From Tremella fuciformis (taxonomy: Eukaryota > Basidiomycota > Tremellomycetes > Tremellales > Tremellaceae), in contig CP136499.1 of the NCBI GenBank assembly GCA_032768795.1, positions 186,001 to 250,000 on the forward strand: a stretch of 64,000 nt of DNA, in the 5' to 3' direction. Under the pieces are notes generated by a model that had not been told where the DNA came from, did not search any database, and worked only from the letters and a program-made list of their open reading frames with translations. This document shows positions 42,101 to 54,900 of this stretch, in pieces (position 1 is the first letter of the stretch; each line of letters begins with the position of its first letter). The position numbers and the translations under genes are program-made.

Positions 42101-43184
42101 ATCCCAAGCCTTGTGGAGTTGCAGAGACCGAGATGAGGTTCCGATCCAGCCCAGGAATATAGAGGCAGCCCGGAAAAGCGATTCCGGCAAGGTAGAGAGT
42201 GCCGGTCATGTTGCAAGGCAGATGTGCTGAATTGCCAAACCGGACTTGCATTTTCTGAGCCGGTTTCAGATCCGATAGCATTTGAGCATCATTACACATG
42301 TGATGTGTTGCTCCAGAATCGACAATAAATTCATAGCGGTCGCATTTTGCATGATGGGCGGATGCGGTCGCTACTGCATTGAAAGCAGATGCTGTTCCAA
42401 TGTCGGTATCGATCTCAGGGCTGACGGAGGCAATCTCGGCCTTGGGCGGAATTCTTTGTGTCTGCTTGATCCGATTTTGCTGATTATGACACTCTGCATT
42501 GCTGTGGCCATGAATCCGGTGATAATCGCAATATTTTGACATGTCTCTGGGGCGATTTGGCTTGAATGCCGGTCTCTTCATTGCAGCAAGAGCTGTAGCT
42601 GAATCCGAATTTTTCCGCCTCTCATATTCAGCCTGGACTGCCGATTTGACCTCTGAAGAGCTGAGAGGCTGTCGCATCCATAGATTCTGCTTTGTGGTCG
42701 CATATGACTCAGGGAGAGCAAGAGTCATGCAGAAAGCAAGGATTTTATCGGAAATAATTTCGCCAGAGCTGTTGAGCTGAGTATGGGCGCTCTGCTGGGC
42801 TGCTAGAATTGGCATCGGATCTTCTCCATCGATAATTTCGGCCCTGGCAAGAGATTGGAAAAGAGCGGCCTGCCTGGCACCAGTAGAGGCAGAATGCTGC
42901 CGTTTCAACTCGTCCCAAAGCGATTTGGGTGATGGGGAGGTCCAATCTTTGACTGTAGCCGGTAGAGCAGCCTGGACGGTCTCAGAGAGGCTCTGGAAAA
43001 TTATCGCAAACGATTTATCGAATTTGAGCTGGTCTGCAGCTGAAATTGGCGAAATCGGCTCGGTTCTGATGCAGGCAAGCAAGCCCTTGCCCATAAGAGT
43101 GGTGGCAATATGCGATTCCCATTGAGGATAATTATCGCTGCCTTTCAGAGTAACAACTTTGATTTTGATTTCGCTCTCCTCCAT
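39138..43184 (-). CDS. Copia-B Gag-Pol polyprotein of B4, intact, 1,348 aa
   Basis: The translation matches the B1 polyprotein residue for residue as far as I compared it, including the subfamily-specific linker ENEIQAANVACAMLATNIPQ and the zinc knuckle YCDYHRIHGHSNAEC. All protease, integrase, RT and RNase H catalytic motifs are present. Together with B1 it forms a pair of near-identical, opposite-facing copies about 11 kb apart. Either could be a source of active enzyme. Confidence 0.95.
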   Translation of the reverse strand: MEESEIKIKVVTLKGSDNYPQWESHIATTLMGKGLLACIRTEPISPISAADQLKFDKSFAIIFQSLSETVQAALPATVKDWTSPSPKSLWDELKRQHSASTGARQAALFQSLARAEIIDGEDPMPILAAQQSAHTQLNSSGEIISDKILAFCMTLALPESYATTKQNLWMRQPLSSSEVKSAVQAEYERRKNSDSATALAAMKRPAFKPNRPRDMSKYCDYHRIHGHSNAECHNQQNRIKQTQRIPPKAEIASVSPEIDTDIGTASAFNAVATASAHHAKCDRYEFIVDSGATHHMCNDAQMLSDLKPAQKMQVRFGNSAHLPCNMTGTLYLAGIAFPGCLYIPGLDRNLISVSATPQGLGWRFAAGNATLCQISTGNTFLKAPKRSGLYIYQEASASANIASAADLQDIHERLGHLNISAVMRVIRSGRMGDIEISASDAKSFQCQSCILGKTGRLPSLPSDIRASTPLEIVHIDLWGPARVASANGARYFLTCYDDFTRKAHLYFLKQKSGAFEAIQQYIALVERQLSTKVKTIRSDNGGEFSSNEWKQFIRNHGIQHIQVPPDAHTQNGRVERLHLTILNGVRTVLVHSGLPQNLWAEAANYIAYTRNRTPCGPKQEIPEDKWQNRNCQITHLQPFGCKAFFRNHTEKNKLAPRYQEGILVGYQEATNNYRIYSKVTGSITISRDVIFANTEINSEQIEIPELELKGLQPQIESDKSVLLQEDSLQEPLPPPTQGMQEVERFFQNLANEQKVANQNLQIPNIIERDHHRQIAAERRASAAPPIPQQGGHNGDNSSDSDSSDELNLRDDEEFENEIQAANVACAMLATNIPQTYLQARNSGEWEHWKSSMDSELAKMDKYRVWAVVDRSNQRVLKGKWVYTRKIDGETGKPSTYKARFVAKGYSQIEGLDFNELFASVAHKDTIRVFLALVNHFNMECDQVDIIAAFLNGDLEEEIYMEPPEGSNIPAGKVLRLRKSLYGLKQSPRCFNKALDHWLRSQGLKPTSADPCLYYKFENGNFLMLSVHVDDQLIACNNRKYLDAFKSALNSEFECKDSGPVSYFLGFNIHRDRTQNKLFMSQEHYLESILDRFGMSDCNPARTPLPTNFRPIPATDTEFEEAKHYPYAQAVGAILYASTITRPDLAFPASLLSRYISKYNTEHWKAAKHLLRYIRGTTDLCLTFNKENSNRIALGYADADWGGDLDTRRSTTGYIFKVYGGVVAWKSRRQNTVALSTTEAELMASSEATRQAIWLRQLLSDLQLELEQPLPILNDNNGAIALSKNPVNHDKSKHIDMRHKFVREKVEDNTVTLSHVPSAENMADLLTKALPAEVFNRLRELLGVQQRSD

Positions 43185-44229
43185 TCTGCCAATAATTATA
43201 TCTCGAGAACGGACGGGCCGATTGGGTTGCCGTTGAGAGGGGTAAGGTTGACCGGTAGGAGGTATATCGTGTGCGAAGGAGAAATTTTAAATATGCGAGT
43301 GTCAGCTGCAATCGCAAAAGTTTGAATGAGACTCTCAAAGAGACTCAGCTGAAAGCGAGAGCAGCTTGAATTGCCAGAGGCTCAGAGGCTGCCCACCAGG
43401 TTTCACTGGATTCTGCGGCCACCGGAACGGTGTACGACCTCCTGGATGCTCCAGCAATGCTAGGGATCGGCCTAGAATTGATTTCTGCAGAGCCAAGTCC
43501 GGATTTGCTTGAACTCCCTCGATGTGACCTAGCAGTGCGGTCTAGGACGTTTGCCTTCACCTGCCAAGCCCAGCAGGCCGCGATTTCACCCAGCGATAGG
43601 GCAGCAGTGATGATGTTGTTAAATCGGAAAATCCGATTGCAGTAATAAGGCAATAACTCGAGAACGAGTGAGCCAATTGAGCTCTACTGAAGCCCAAATT
43701 CAGTCCGTAGGTGCCGTTATGTTGTCTAGAAGCGGCGGGCGGATCGGTGCAGCGATGGGCGAGAAATCGGATTTCTGGTGCTGAAAGACTCAACTCCAAA
43801 TTCTGAGTTTCTCGGAAATGATAAATTGATATCTCTTGAACAACACCCCGCACTGCGAAATCCTTTACAGGAACGGTAGACGCAGTGATCACAAGTGTTG
43901 TGTAAAACAGAGAGACCGATCGGGCTGATAGAACGCGAGAAATCGTCCAAGTTGTAAACGTCCGTTATCTCGGCCTTCTGTGAGTGCTGGACTCTTCAGG
44001 GGCCGTAAGACGTGTGCTTGCACTGTAGATAGAGTGCTGTGTCGTTCTGGCGTTTGTAGGTGAAGCGACAGAGATGGTAGAGAAGCCGGAAGCCGTGTAA
44101 ATGGCGAAGGCGATTGCGGGTGAACCACGGAAGCTACCGTAAATCCGAGGATACCTCGTGAAAGAGCACGTCGAGCTCTATTGGGTCGCTTGTCGGCAGG
44201 CGAATCGGGTGCGATTCAGGCTCATAACC

Positions 44230-44382
44230 TGTCGGATGGATAAGAAATGCATAGAGACAGTTCCCTGCTCACAGAGCAGGAAAAGCGAAGCTACAAGAGT
44301 TTTCTTATGTAATAGGAAAGGTATAAAGCGATGTGGCAGTGTGGCAGTGTGGCACAGATCAGTATTGCTCACAATTCTGACA
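44230..44382 (-). repeat. B4 5' LTR
   Basis: This 153-bp LTR abuts the CCATG duplication. The complement of GGTTATGAGCCTGA lies directly downstream in element sense. Confidence 0.93.
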
Positions 44383-47300
44383 CCATGCTGGATTTCCAGT
44401 GCTCCCACTCGCCAGAATTGCGCGCTTGCAAATATGTTTGAGGTATATTTGTTGCGAGCATAGCACAGGCAACATTTGCATCTTGAATCTCGTTCTCAAA
44501 TTCCTCATCATCTCGCAAATTCAGCTCATCTGATGAGTCTGAGTCGCTTGAATTATCGCCATTATGCCCCCCTTGCTGCGGTATCGGTGGTGCAGCAGAA
44601 GCGCGGCGTTCTGCAGCAATTTGGCGATGATGATCTCTTTCAATGATATTTGGAATTTGTAAATTTTGATTGACGACTTTTTGCTCATTTGCCAAATTCC
44701 GAAAGAACCGTTCAATCTGGGGCATTCCGGTTTTTACAGGTGATAGGGGCATGTATGAAGCATCATTCTGCAAAAGAACAGATTTGTCGGGCTCGATTTG
44801 AGGCCGTGACCCTTTAGGTTCCAATTCCGGAATTTCAATTTGCTCAGAATTGAATTCTGTGTTTGCAAAGATAACATCCCGGCTGATGGTGATGCTGCCG
44901 GACTGTTTTGAATATATCCGGTAATTGTTGGTGGCCTCCTGATACCCCACAAGGATGCCCTCTTGATATCTTGGTGCCAGCTTGTTTTTCTCTGTATGAT
45001 TTCGGAAAAATGCTTTGCAGCCAAATGGTTGAAGGTGTGTAATTTGGCAATTTCGATTTTGCCACTTGTCTTCGGGTATTTCCTGCTTTGGCCCACAGGG
45101 TGTGCGATTTCGAGTGTAGGCTATATAATTTGCCGCTTCAGCCCATAGATTCTGAGGCAATCCGGAATGAACAAGGACTGTTCTCACTCCATTGAGGATT
45201 GTGAGGTGCAATCTTTCAACTCGCCCATTTTGAGTGTGCGCATCTGGTGGGACCTGAATATGCTGAATTCCGTGATTCCTCATGAATTGTTTCCACTCAT
45301 TTGAGGAGAATTCACCACCATTGTCGGATCTGATTGTTTTGACCTTTGTAGACAATTGCCTTTCAACTAAAGCGATATATTGCTGAATCGCCTCAAATGC
45401 TCCTGATTTCTGTTTGAGGAAATATAAATGCGATTTCCTTGTGAAATCATCATAACAAGTGAGGAAATATCGAGCTCCATTAATTGATGGTACTCTGGCA
45501 GGGCCCCATAAATCAATGTGGACAATCTCAAGCGGTGTAGATGCTCTGACATCGCTTGGTAATGATGGAAGTCGGCCGGTTTTGCCTAAAATGCAGCTCT
45601 GGCACTGGAATGACTTTGCATCTGAAGCTGAAATTTCGATATTGCCCATTCTTCCACTCCTGATGACTCTCATGATTGCAGATATGTTCAGATGGCCAAG
45701 TCGCTCATGGATGTCTTGGATATCAGCTGTAGAAGCGATATTGGCTGATGCGCTTGCCTCCTGATATACATACAACCCGGATCGCTTTGGGGCTGTGAGG
45801 AGATGATTTCCGGTGTCCATTCTGCAGAGTTGGGCATTTCCGGCCGCAAATTTCCATCCCAGGCCTTGTGGAGTTGCAGAGACCGAAATGAGGTTCCGAT
45901 CAAGCCCAGGAATATATAGACAGCCTGGAAAAGCGATTCCGGCAATGTAGAGGGTACCGGTCATGTTGCAAGGCAAATGGGCTGAATTGCCAAACCGGAC
46001 TTGCATTTTCTGAGCCGGTTTCAGATCCGATAGCATTTGAGCATCATTACACATGTGATGTGTTGCTCCAGAATCGATAATAAATTCATAGCGGTCGCAT
46101 TTTGCATGATAGGCGGATGCGGTCGCTACTGCATTGAAAGCAGATGCTGGCCCAATGTCGGTATCGGTCTCAGGGCTGACAGAGGCAATTTCGGCCTTGG
46201 GTGGAATTCTTTGTGTCTGCTGGATCCGATTTTGTTGATTATGACATTCTGCATTGCTGTGGCCATGAATCCGGTGATGATCGCAGTATTTTGACATATC
46301 TCTGGGGCGATTTGGCTTGAATGGAACCGGTCTCCTTGCTGCAGCAAGAGCTGATGCTGAATCGGAATTTTTCCGCCTCTCATATTCAGCCTGGACTGCC
46401 GATTTGACCTCTGAAGAGCTGAGAGGCTGTCGCATCCAGAGATTCTGCTTTGTAGTTGCATATGACTCAGGGAGAGCAAGAGTCATGCAGAATGCAAGGA
46501 TTTTATCGGATATAATTTCGCCTGAGCTGTTCAGCTGGGTGTGGGCGCTCTGTTGGGCTGCTAGGACCGGCATTGGATCTTCTCCATCGATAATTGAAGC
46601 TCTGGCAAGCGATTGGAATAAAGCGGCCTGCCTGGCACCGGTTGAGGCTGAATGCTGCCGCTTAATTTCGTCCCAAAGAGCCTTGGGTGAGGGCGATGTC
46701 CAGTCTTTGACTGAGGCTGGCAGGGCGGCTTGGACGGTCTCAGAGAGCGACTGAAAGATGATGGAAAAGGCCTTATCGAATTTGAGCTGTTCTGCAGCTG
46801 AAATTGGCGAAATCGGTTCGGTTCTGATGCAGGCAAGCAGTCCCTTGCCCATGAGGGTGGTGGCGATATGCGATTCCCATTGAGGATAATTATCGCTGCC
46901 TTTCAAAGTAACAACTTTGATTTTGATTTCGCTCTCCTCCATTTCCAAAAAATTATTTCTCAAGAACGGCTCGATCAAATTCGGTTTTGTTGATAGGGAT
47001 GATAGAGGCCGTTGCGAAGTATATTGTGTGCAAAGGAGAGATTTTAAATATGCGGGTGTCAGCTGCAATCGCAAAAGTTTGAATGAGACTCTCAGAGAGA
47101 CTCAGCTGAAAGCGAGAGCAGCTTGAATTGCCAGAAGGCTCAGAGGCTGCCCACCAGGTTTCACTGGATTCTGCGGCCACCGGAACGGTGTACGACCTCC
47201 TGGGTGCTCCACCAAGCCTGGGAATCGGCCCAAGGTTTGATTTCTGCAGAGCCAGGTCCGGATTTGCTTGAACTCCCTCGGTGTAACCTAGACCGGCCAG

Positions 47301-47994
47301 GACGTTTGCCTTCACCTGCCAAGCCCAGCAGGCCGCGATTTCGCCCAGCGATAGGGCAGAAGCAATGATGTTGAGAAATCGGAAATCCGATTTCAGGAAT
47401 GATGGAATTACTCGAGAACAAGTCGGCCGATTGTGCTCTGCCGGTGCTGAAATATAGCCTGTAGTGGCCCCTATGTTGTGTGGGAACGGCAGGCGGATCG
47501 GTGGAGTAATGGGCGAGAAATCGATTTCCTGGTGTTGGAAGACTCAACTCCAAATTTGCAGTTTGCCGAAATTGATAAATCGATATCTCGGGAACGGTAC
47601 TAGCTGCCGGGCTGTGCTTTACCGTGACGATGGATCCAACAACAGACGGTGCTGTGTAAAACGGAGAGATCGATCGGGTGGCTAGATCGCGAGAAATTGT
47701 TGAAGTTGTGAACGTCCGTTATCCCGGCCTTCTGTGAGTGCTGGACTCTTCAGGGGCCGTAAGACGTGTGTTCGCACTGTAGAGAAAGTGCTGTGTTCTT
47801 CTGGCGCTTGTAGGTGAAGCGACAGAGATGGTAGGTAGGGAGGAGGGTAGCCGGAAACCGAGTATTTGGCAAAGGCGATTGCGGGTGAACCGCTGAAGCT
47901 ACCGAAAATCCGAGGGTACCTCGTGAAAGAGCGCGTCGAGCTCTATTGGGTCACTTGTCGGCAGGCGAATCGGATGCGATTCAGGCTCATAACC

Positions 47995-48146
47995 TGTCGG
48001 ATGATATGAAGTGCATAAGACATGTTCCCTGCTCAGAGAGCAGGAAAAGCGACGCTATAGAGTTTCCTTATGTAATAGGAAAGGGCTAGAAGCGATGTTG
48101 CAGTGTGGCAGTGTGGCACAGATCAGGATTGCTCACAATTCCGACA
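47995..48146 (-). repeat. B5 5' LTR
   Basis: This 152-bp LTR is identical by eye to the B5 3' LTR at 31927-32078. It marks the right end of B5 inside the gag of B6. Confidence 0.93.
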
Positions 48147-51100
48147 AATTGTTACCTTGAAAGGCAGCGATAATTATCCTCAATGGGAATCGCACATTGC
48201 CACAACTCTTATGGGCAAGGGGCTGCTTGCCTGCATCAAAACCGACCTGATTTCACCCATTTCAGCTGCAGAACAGCTCAAATTCGATAAATCGTTTGCG
48301 ATCATCTTCCAGAGCCTCTCTGAGACGGTCCAAGCTGCTTTACCGGCCTCTGTGAAAGATTGGACATCGCCCTCACCAAAATCGCTTTGGGAGGAATTGA
48401 AGCGGCAACATTCTGCTTCTACAGGTGCCAGGCAAGCCGCTTTGTTCCAATCGCTTGCCAGAGCTTCAATTATCGATGGAGAAGATCCAATGCCGATTCT
48501 AGCAGCCCAGCAGAGCGCCCATACTCAGCTGAACAGCTCAGGCGAAATTATATCCGATAAAATCCTTGCATTCTGCATGACACTGGCCCTGCCAGAGTCA
48601 TATGCGACCACAAAGCAGAATCTCTGGATGCGACAGCCTCTCAGCTCTGCAGAGGTGAAATCGGCAGTCCAGGCTGAATATGAGAGGCGGAAAAATTCGG
48701 ATTCAGCATCAGCTCTTGCTGCAGCAAGGAGACCGGCTCCATTCAAACCGAATCGCCCCAGAGACATGTCGAAATTTTGCGATTACCACAAATGCCATGG
48801 ACACAACAATTCCGAATGCAAGAACCAGCAGAAGGCACAAAGAATTCCGCCCAAGGCCGAAATCGCATCAGTCCATGTTCCTATTGATACCGACATTGGC
48901 CCAGCATCCGCTTTCCATGCCACAGCAACCGCATCAGCCTACCATGCGAAATGCGACCGGTATGAATTTATTATCGATTCTGGTGCGACACACCACATGT
49001 GTAATGATGCTCAAATGCTGTCGGATCTCAAACCGACTCAGAAAATGCAAGTCCGGTTTGGCAATTCAGCACACTTGCCCTGCAACATGATTGGCACTCT
49101 CCACCTTGCCGGAATTCCTTTTCCAGGGTGTCTATATATTCCCGGGCTGGATCGGAACCTGATCTCGGTCTCTGCAACTCCACAAGGCCTAGGATGGAAA
49201 TTTGCGGCCGGAAATGCGATTTTGTGCCAAGACAGTACCGGAAATTCATTTCTCACAGCCCCAAAGCGATCCGGTCTATATGTATATCAGGAGGCAAGCG
49301 CATCAGCCAATATCGCTTCCACTGCTGATTTACAAGACATCCATGAGCGACTTGGTCATTTGAATATATCCGGTGTGCTCAGGGTGGTCAGAAGTGGAAG
49401 AATGGGCGATATCGAAATTTCAGCTTCTGATGCAAAGTCATTTCAGTGCCAGAGCTGCATTTTAGGCAAAACCGGCCGCCTCCCATCATTGCCAAGCGAT
49501 ATCAGAGCATCCACACCGCTTGAGATTGTCCACATTGACTTATGGGGTCCAGCCAGAGTGGCCTCCATCAATGGAGCGCGATATTTCCTCACCTGTTATG
49601 ACGATTTCACCAGAAAAGCCCATCTTTACTTCTTGAAGGAGAAGTCTGGCGCATTTGAAGCGATTCAGCAATATATCGCTTTAGTTGAAAGGCAATTGTC
49701 TACGAGGGTCAAAACAATCAGATCCGACAATGGTGGTGAATTCTCTTCAAATCAGTGGAAACAATTCATGAGGAATCACGGAATTCAGCATATTCAGGTC
49801 CCACCAGATGCGCACACTCAAAATGGGCGAGTTGAAAGATTGCACCTCACAATCCTCAATGGAGTGAGAACAGTCCTTGTTCATTCCGGATTGCCTCAAA
49901 ATCTATGGGCTGAAGCGGCAAATTATATAGCCTACACTCGAAATCGCACACCCTGTGGTCCACAGCAGGAAATACCTGAAGACAAGTGGCAAAATCGAAA
50001 ATCCCAGCTTGATCATCTTCAACCCTTTGGCTGCAAGGCATTTTTCCGAAATCATACAGAGAAAAATAAGCTTGCACCAAGGTATCAAGAGGGGATCCTT
50101 GTGGGGTATCAAGAAGCCACCAACAATTACCGGATATATTCAAAATCGACCGGCAGCATCACAATCAGCCGGGATGTTATTTTTGCAAACACAGAATTTA
50201 ACAATTCTGAGCAAATTGAAATTCCGGAATTAGAACTCAAACGTTCACAGCCTCAAATCCAGTCCGATCAGTCTGTTCTTTTGCAGGATGATAGTCTGCA
50301 TGTGCCGCCACCACCTCCAAATCACGGAATGCAGGAAGTTGAGCGGTTCTTCCAACATCTGGCAAATGAGCAAAAGCTTGTCAATGTCCTTGAAAGAGAT
50401 CATCATCGCCAAATTGCTGCAGAACGCCGTGCTTCTGCTCCAGCAATACCGCAGCAAGGGGGGCATAATGGCGATAATTATACCGACTCAGAATCAAGCT
50501 CAGGAAGCTCAGATGAGCTGAATTTGCGAGATGATGAGGAATTTGAGGGAGCCAACATTGCCTATGCCTTACTTGCAACCAATATACCTCAAACATACTT
50601 GCAAGCACGAGATTCCGGCGAGTGGGAGCACTGGAAAGCCAGCATGGACTCAGAACTTGCAAAGATGGACAAATATCGAGTTTGGGAGGTTGTGGATCGC
50701 TCAAATCAAAGAGTCCTCAAAGGCAAATGGGTCTACACTCGAAAAATTGATGGTGAAACCGGCCAACCTTCAACCTACAAGGCCAGATTTGTTGCCAAGG
50801 GTTATTCCCAGATTGAAGGACTTGATTTCAACGAGTTATTTGCCTCTGTTGCGCACAAAGACACCATCAGAGTCTTCCTGGCCTTGGTCAACCACTTCAA
50901 CATGGAGTGTGACCAAGTAGACATCATTGCAGCCTTCCTGAATGGCGATTTGGAGGAGGAAATATATATGGAACCACCAGAGGGCTCCAATATACCTGCA
51001 GGCAAAATTTTGCGACTCAGGAAATCGCTTTATGGTCTCAAGCAATCTCCTAGATGCTTCAACAAAGCTCTGGATAATTGGCTTCGGTCTCAAGGCCTCA

Positions 51101-51940
51101 AACCAACCTCTGCAGACCCCTGCCTTTACTACAAATTCGAAAATGGCAATTTCCTCATGCTCTCAGTTCATGTGGATGATCAGTTGATTGCTTGCAACAA
51201 CAGACAATATCTGGACGCTTTCAAAATCGCTCTGAATGCGGAATTTGAGTGCAAAGACTCAGGACCAGTCTCCTACTTCTTGGGATTCAATATTCATCGA
51301 GATCGGACTCAGAACAAGCTGTTCATGAGTCAAGAACATTATTTGGAGTCAATTTTGGACCGGTTTGGTATGAGTGACTGCAACCCAGCCAGAACTCCTC
51401 TGCCTACCAATTTTCGCCCCATCCCAGCCACAGATACCGAATTTGAGGAGGCAAAGCATTACCCATATGCCCAAGCAGTGGGAGCCATTCTCTATGCCTC
51501 AACAATCACAAGACCGGATCTTGCCTTTCCAGCCTCTCTGCTGTCAAGATATATTTCCAAGTACAACACAGAGCACTGGAAAGCGGCCAAACATCTGCTT
51601 CGGTACATCAGAGGCACCACAGACCTTTGTTTGACCTTCAACAAAGAGAACTCAAACAGAATTGCTCTGGGCTATGCAGATGCAGACTGGGGAGGCGATC
51701 TAGACACCAGGAGATCAACCACAGGCTACATCTTCAAAGTCTATGGTGGAGTTGTGGCCTGGAAAAGTCGGCGGCAAAATACAGTGGCGCTTTCTACCAC
51801 AGAAGCAGAGCTCATGGCCTCTTCTGAAGCAACCAGGCAAGCCATTTGGCTCAGGCAACTTCTCAGTGATCTCCAGCTTGAATTGGAACAGCCATTGCCA
51901 ATTCTAAACGACAACAATGGAGCAATTGCCTTGTCAAAGA

Positions 51941-54900
51941 TGTCGGATGATATGAAGTGCATAAGACATGTTCCCTGCTCAGAGAGCAGGAAAAGCGACG
52001 CTATAGAGTTTCCTTATGTAATAGGAAAGGGCTAGAAGCGATGTTGCAGTGTGGCAGTGTGGCACAGATCAGGATTGCTCACAATTCCGACACTCCCACT
52101 CAATCTGATCTTTGCTGAACTCCAAGTAGATCCCTCAACCTGTTGAATACCTCTGCTGGAAGCGCCTTGGTGAGGAGATCCGCCATGTTCTCAGCTGATG
52201 GGACATGTGACAGAGTCACTGTGTTGTCCTCCACCTTCTCCCTGACAAACTTGTGTCCTCATGTCAATGTGCTTGGACTTGTCATGGTTGACTGGGTTCT
52301 TTGACAAGGCAATTGCTCCATTGTTGTCGTTTAGAATTGGCAGGGGCTCCTCCAGACCAAGCTGAAGATCACTGAGAAGTTGCCTGAGCCAAATGGCTTG
52401 CCTGGTCGCTTCAGAAGAGGCCATGAGCTCTGCTTCTGTGGTAGAAAGCGCCACTGTATTTTGCCGTCGACTTTTCCAGGCCACAATTCCACCATAGACC
52501 TTGAAGATATAGCCTGTAGTCGATCTTCTTGTGTCTAGATCGCCTCCCCAGTCTGCATCTGCATAGCCTAGGGCAATTCTGGTTGAATTCCTCTTTGTTG
52601 AAGGTCAAACAAAGGTCTGTGGTGCCTCTGATGTACCGAAGTAGATGTTTGGGCCGCTTTCCAGTGCTCTGTGTTGTATTTGGATATGTATCTTGATAGC
52701 AGAGAAGCTGGAAAAGCGAGATCCGGTCTTGTAATTGTTGAGGCATAAAGAATGGCTCCCACTGCTTGGGCATATGGGTATGCTTTGCCTCTTCAAACTC
52801 GGTATCTGTGGGCTGGAACAGGGCGAAAAACTGGCAGGCAGAGGAGTTCTGGCTGGGTTGCAGTCACTCATACCAAAACCGGTCCAAAATTGACTCCAAA
52901 TAATGTTCTTGACTCATAAACAGCTTGTTCTGTGTCCGATCTCGATGAATATTGAAGCCTAGGAAATAGGAAACCGGCCCTGAGTCCTTGCACTCAAATT
53001 CTGAGTTGAGAGCGATTTTGAAAGCGTCCAAATACTTTCTGTTGTTGCAAGCAATCAACTGATCATCCACATGAACTGAGAGCATGAGGAAATTGCCATT
53101 TTCGAATTTGTAGTAAAGGCAGGGGTCTGCAGAGGTTGGTTTGAGGCCTTGAGACCGAAGCCAATTGTCCAGAGCTTTGTTGAAGCATCTAGGAAGACTG
53201 CTTGAGACCATAAAGCGATTTTCTGAGTCGCAAAACTTTGCCCGCAGGAATGTTGGAGCCTTCTGGTGGTTCCATATATATTTCCTCTTCCAAATCGCCA
53301 TTGAGGAAGGCTGCAATGATGTCTACTTGGTCCACACTCCATGTTGAAGTGATTGACCAAGGCCAGGAAGACTCTGATGGTGTCCTTGTGCGCAACAGAG
53401 GCAAATAACTCGTTGAAATCGAGTCCTTCAATTTGTGAATAGCCCTTGGCAACAAATCTGGCCTTGTAGGTTGAAGGTTTTACCGGTTTCACCATCGATC
53501 TTTCTGGTGTAGACCCATTTTCCTTTGAGGACTCTTTGATTTGAGCGATCCACAACCGCCCAAACTCGATATTTGTCCATTTTGGCAAGCTCAGAATCCA
53601 TGCTGGATTTCCAGTGCTCCCACTCGCCAGAATTGCGCGCTTGCAAATATGTTTGAGGTATATTTGTTGCGAGCATAGCACAGGCAACATTTGCATCTTG
53701 AATCTCGTTCTCAAATTCCTCATCATCTCGCAAATTCAGCTCATCTGATGAGTCTGAGTCGCTTGAATTATCGCCATTATGCCCCCCTTGCTGCGGTATC
53801 GGTGGTGCAGCAGAAGCGCGGCGTTCTGCAGCAATTTGGCGATGATGATCTCTTTCAATGATATTTGGAATTTGTAAATTTTGATTGACGACTTTTTGCT
53901 CATTTTGCCAAATTCCGAAAGAACCGTTCAATCTGGGGCATTCCGGTTTTTACAGGTGATAGGGGCATGTATGAAGCATCATTCTGCAAAAGAACAGATT
54001 TGTCGGGCTCGATTTGAGGCCGTGACCCTTTAGGTTCCAATTCCGGAATTTCAATTTGCTCAGAATTGAATTCTGTGTTTGCAAAGATAACATCCCGGCT
54101 GATGGTGATGCTGCCGGACTGTTTTGAATATATCCGGTAATTGTTTGGTGGCCTCCTGATACCCCACAAGGATGCCCTCTTGATATCTTGGTGCCAGCTT
54201 GTTTTTCTCTGTATGATTTCGGAAAAATGCTTTGCAGCCAAATGGTTGAAGGTGTGTAATTTGGCAATTTCGATTTTGCCACTTGTCTTCGGGTATTTCC
54301 TGCTTTGGCCCACAGGGTGTGCGATTTCGAGTGTAGGCTATATAATTTGCCCGCTTCAGCCCATAGATTCTGAGGCAATCCGGAATGAACAAGGACTGTT
54401 CTCACTCCATTGAGGGATTGTGAGGTGCAATCTTTCAACTCGCCCATTTTGAGTGTGCGCATCTGGTGGGACCTGAATATGCTGAATTCCGTGATTCCTC
54501 ATGAATTGTTTCCACTCATTTGAGGAGAATTCACCACCATTGTCGGATCTGATTGTTTTGACCTTTGTAGACAATTGCCTTTCAACTAAAGCGATATATT
54601 GCTGAATCGCCTCAAATGCTCCTGATTTCTGTTTGAGGAAATATAAATGCGATTTCCTTGTGAAATCATCATAACAAGTGAGGAAATATCGAGCTCCATT
54701 AATTGATGGTACTCTGGCAGGGCCCCATAAATCAATGTGGACAATCTCAAGCGGTGTAGATGCTCTGACATCGCTTGGTAATGATGGAAGTCGGCCGGTT
54801 TTGCCTAAAATGCAGCTCTGGCACTGGAATGACTTTGCATCTGAAACTGAAATTTCGATATTGCCCATTCTTCCCACTCCTGATGGACTCTCATGATTGC

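Larger units (their letters stand above)
38978..44382 (-). mobile_element. Complete copia-B element B4 (5,405 bp), inverted twin of B1
   Basis: LTRs at 38978-39130 and 44230-44382 (153 bp) are flanked by a perfect CCATG duplication (38973-38977, 44383-44387). It is inserted in B5. Its length and every segment I compared equal those of B1, but in the opposite orientation. The primer-site complement precedes the 5' LTR at 44216-44229. Confidence 0.95.
32086..46942 (-). pseudogene. Copia-B Gag-Pol of B5, interrupted by B3 and B4
   Basis: Read on the minus strand, the segments are 46942-44388, 38977-38703 and 33305-32086. They total 4,050 nt, an open frame of 1,349 codons plus stop. B4 sits at the start of RT (codon for Met in SSMDSELAK) and B3 just before the RT core (CDQVDIIAAF). 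Protease, integrase and RNase H motifs match B1. An upstream in-frame ATG at 47074 would add 44 residues, but ATG 46942 (MEESEIKIK) matches all other copies. Confidence 0.9.
31927..48146 (-). mobile_element. Copia-B element B5 (-), hosting B3 and B4
   Basis: LTRs at 31927-32078 (3') and 47995-48146 (5') are 152 bp and look identical. A perfect AATTG duplication (31922-31926, 48147-48151) is present. The primer site is at 47981-47994 (complement of GGTTATGAGCCTGA). It is inserted in gag of B6 and itself interrupted by B3 (GTCTA) and B4 (CCATG). Confidence 0.93.

Noticed and set aside
44369..47074. A 901-codon minus ORF as a gag-protease-integrase-only element
   Set aside because: It is the 5' part of B5 gag-pol, cut by B4. 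The remaining RT and RNase H lie at 38977-38703 and 33305-32086.
48103..52035. A 1,310-codon ORF that looks like an independent complete copia polyprotein
   Set aside because: Its first 16 codons come from the B5 LTR and its last about 31 from the B7 LTR. The real gene is B6 gag-pol spread over three segments.
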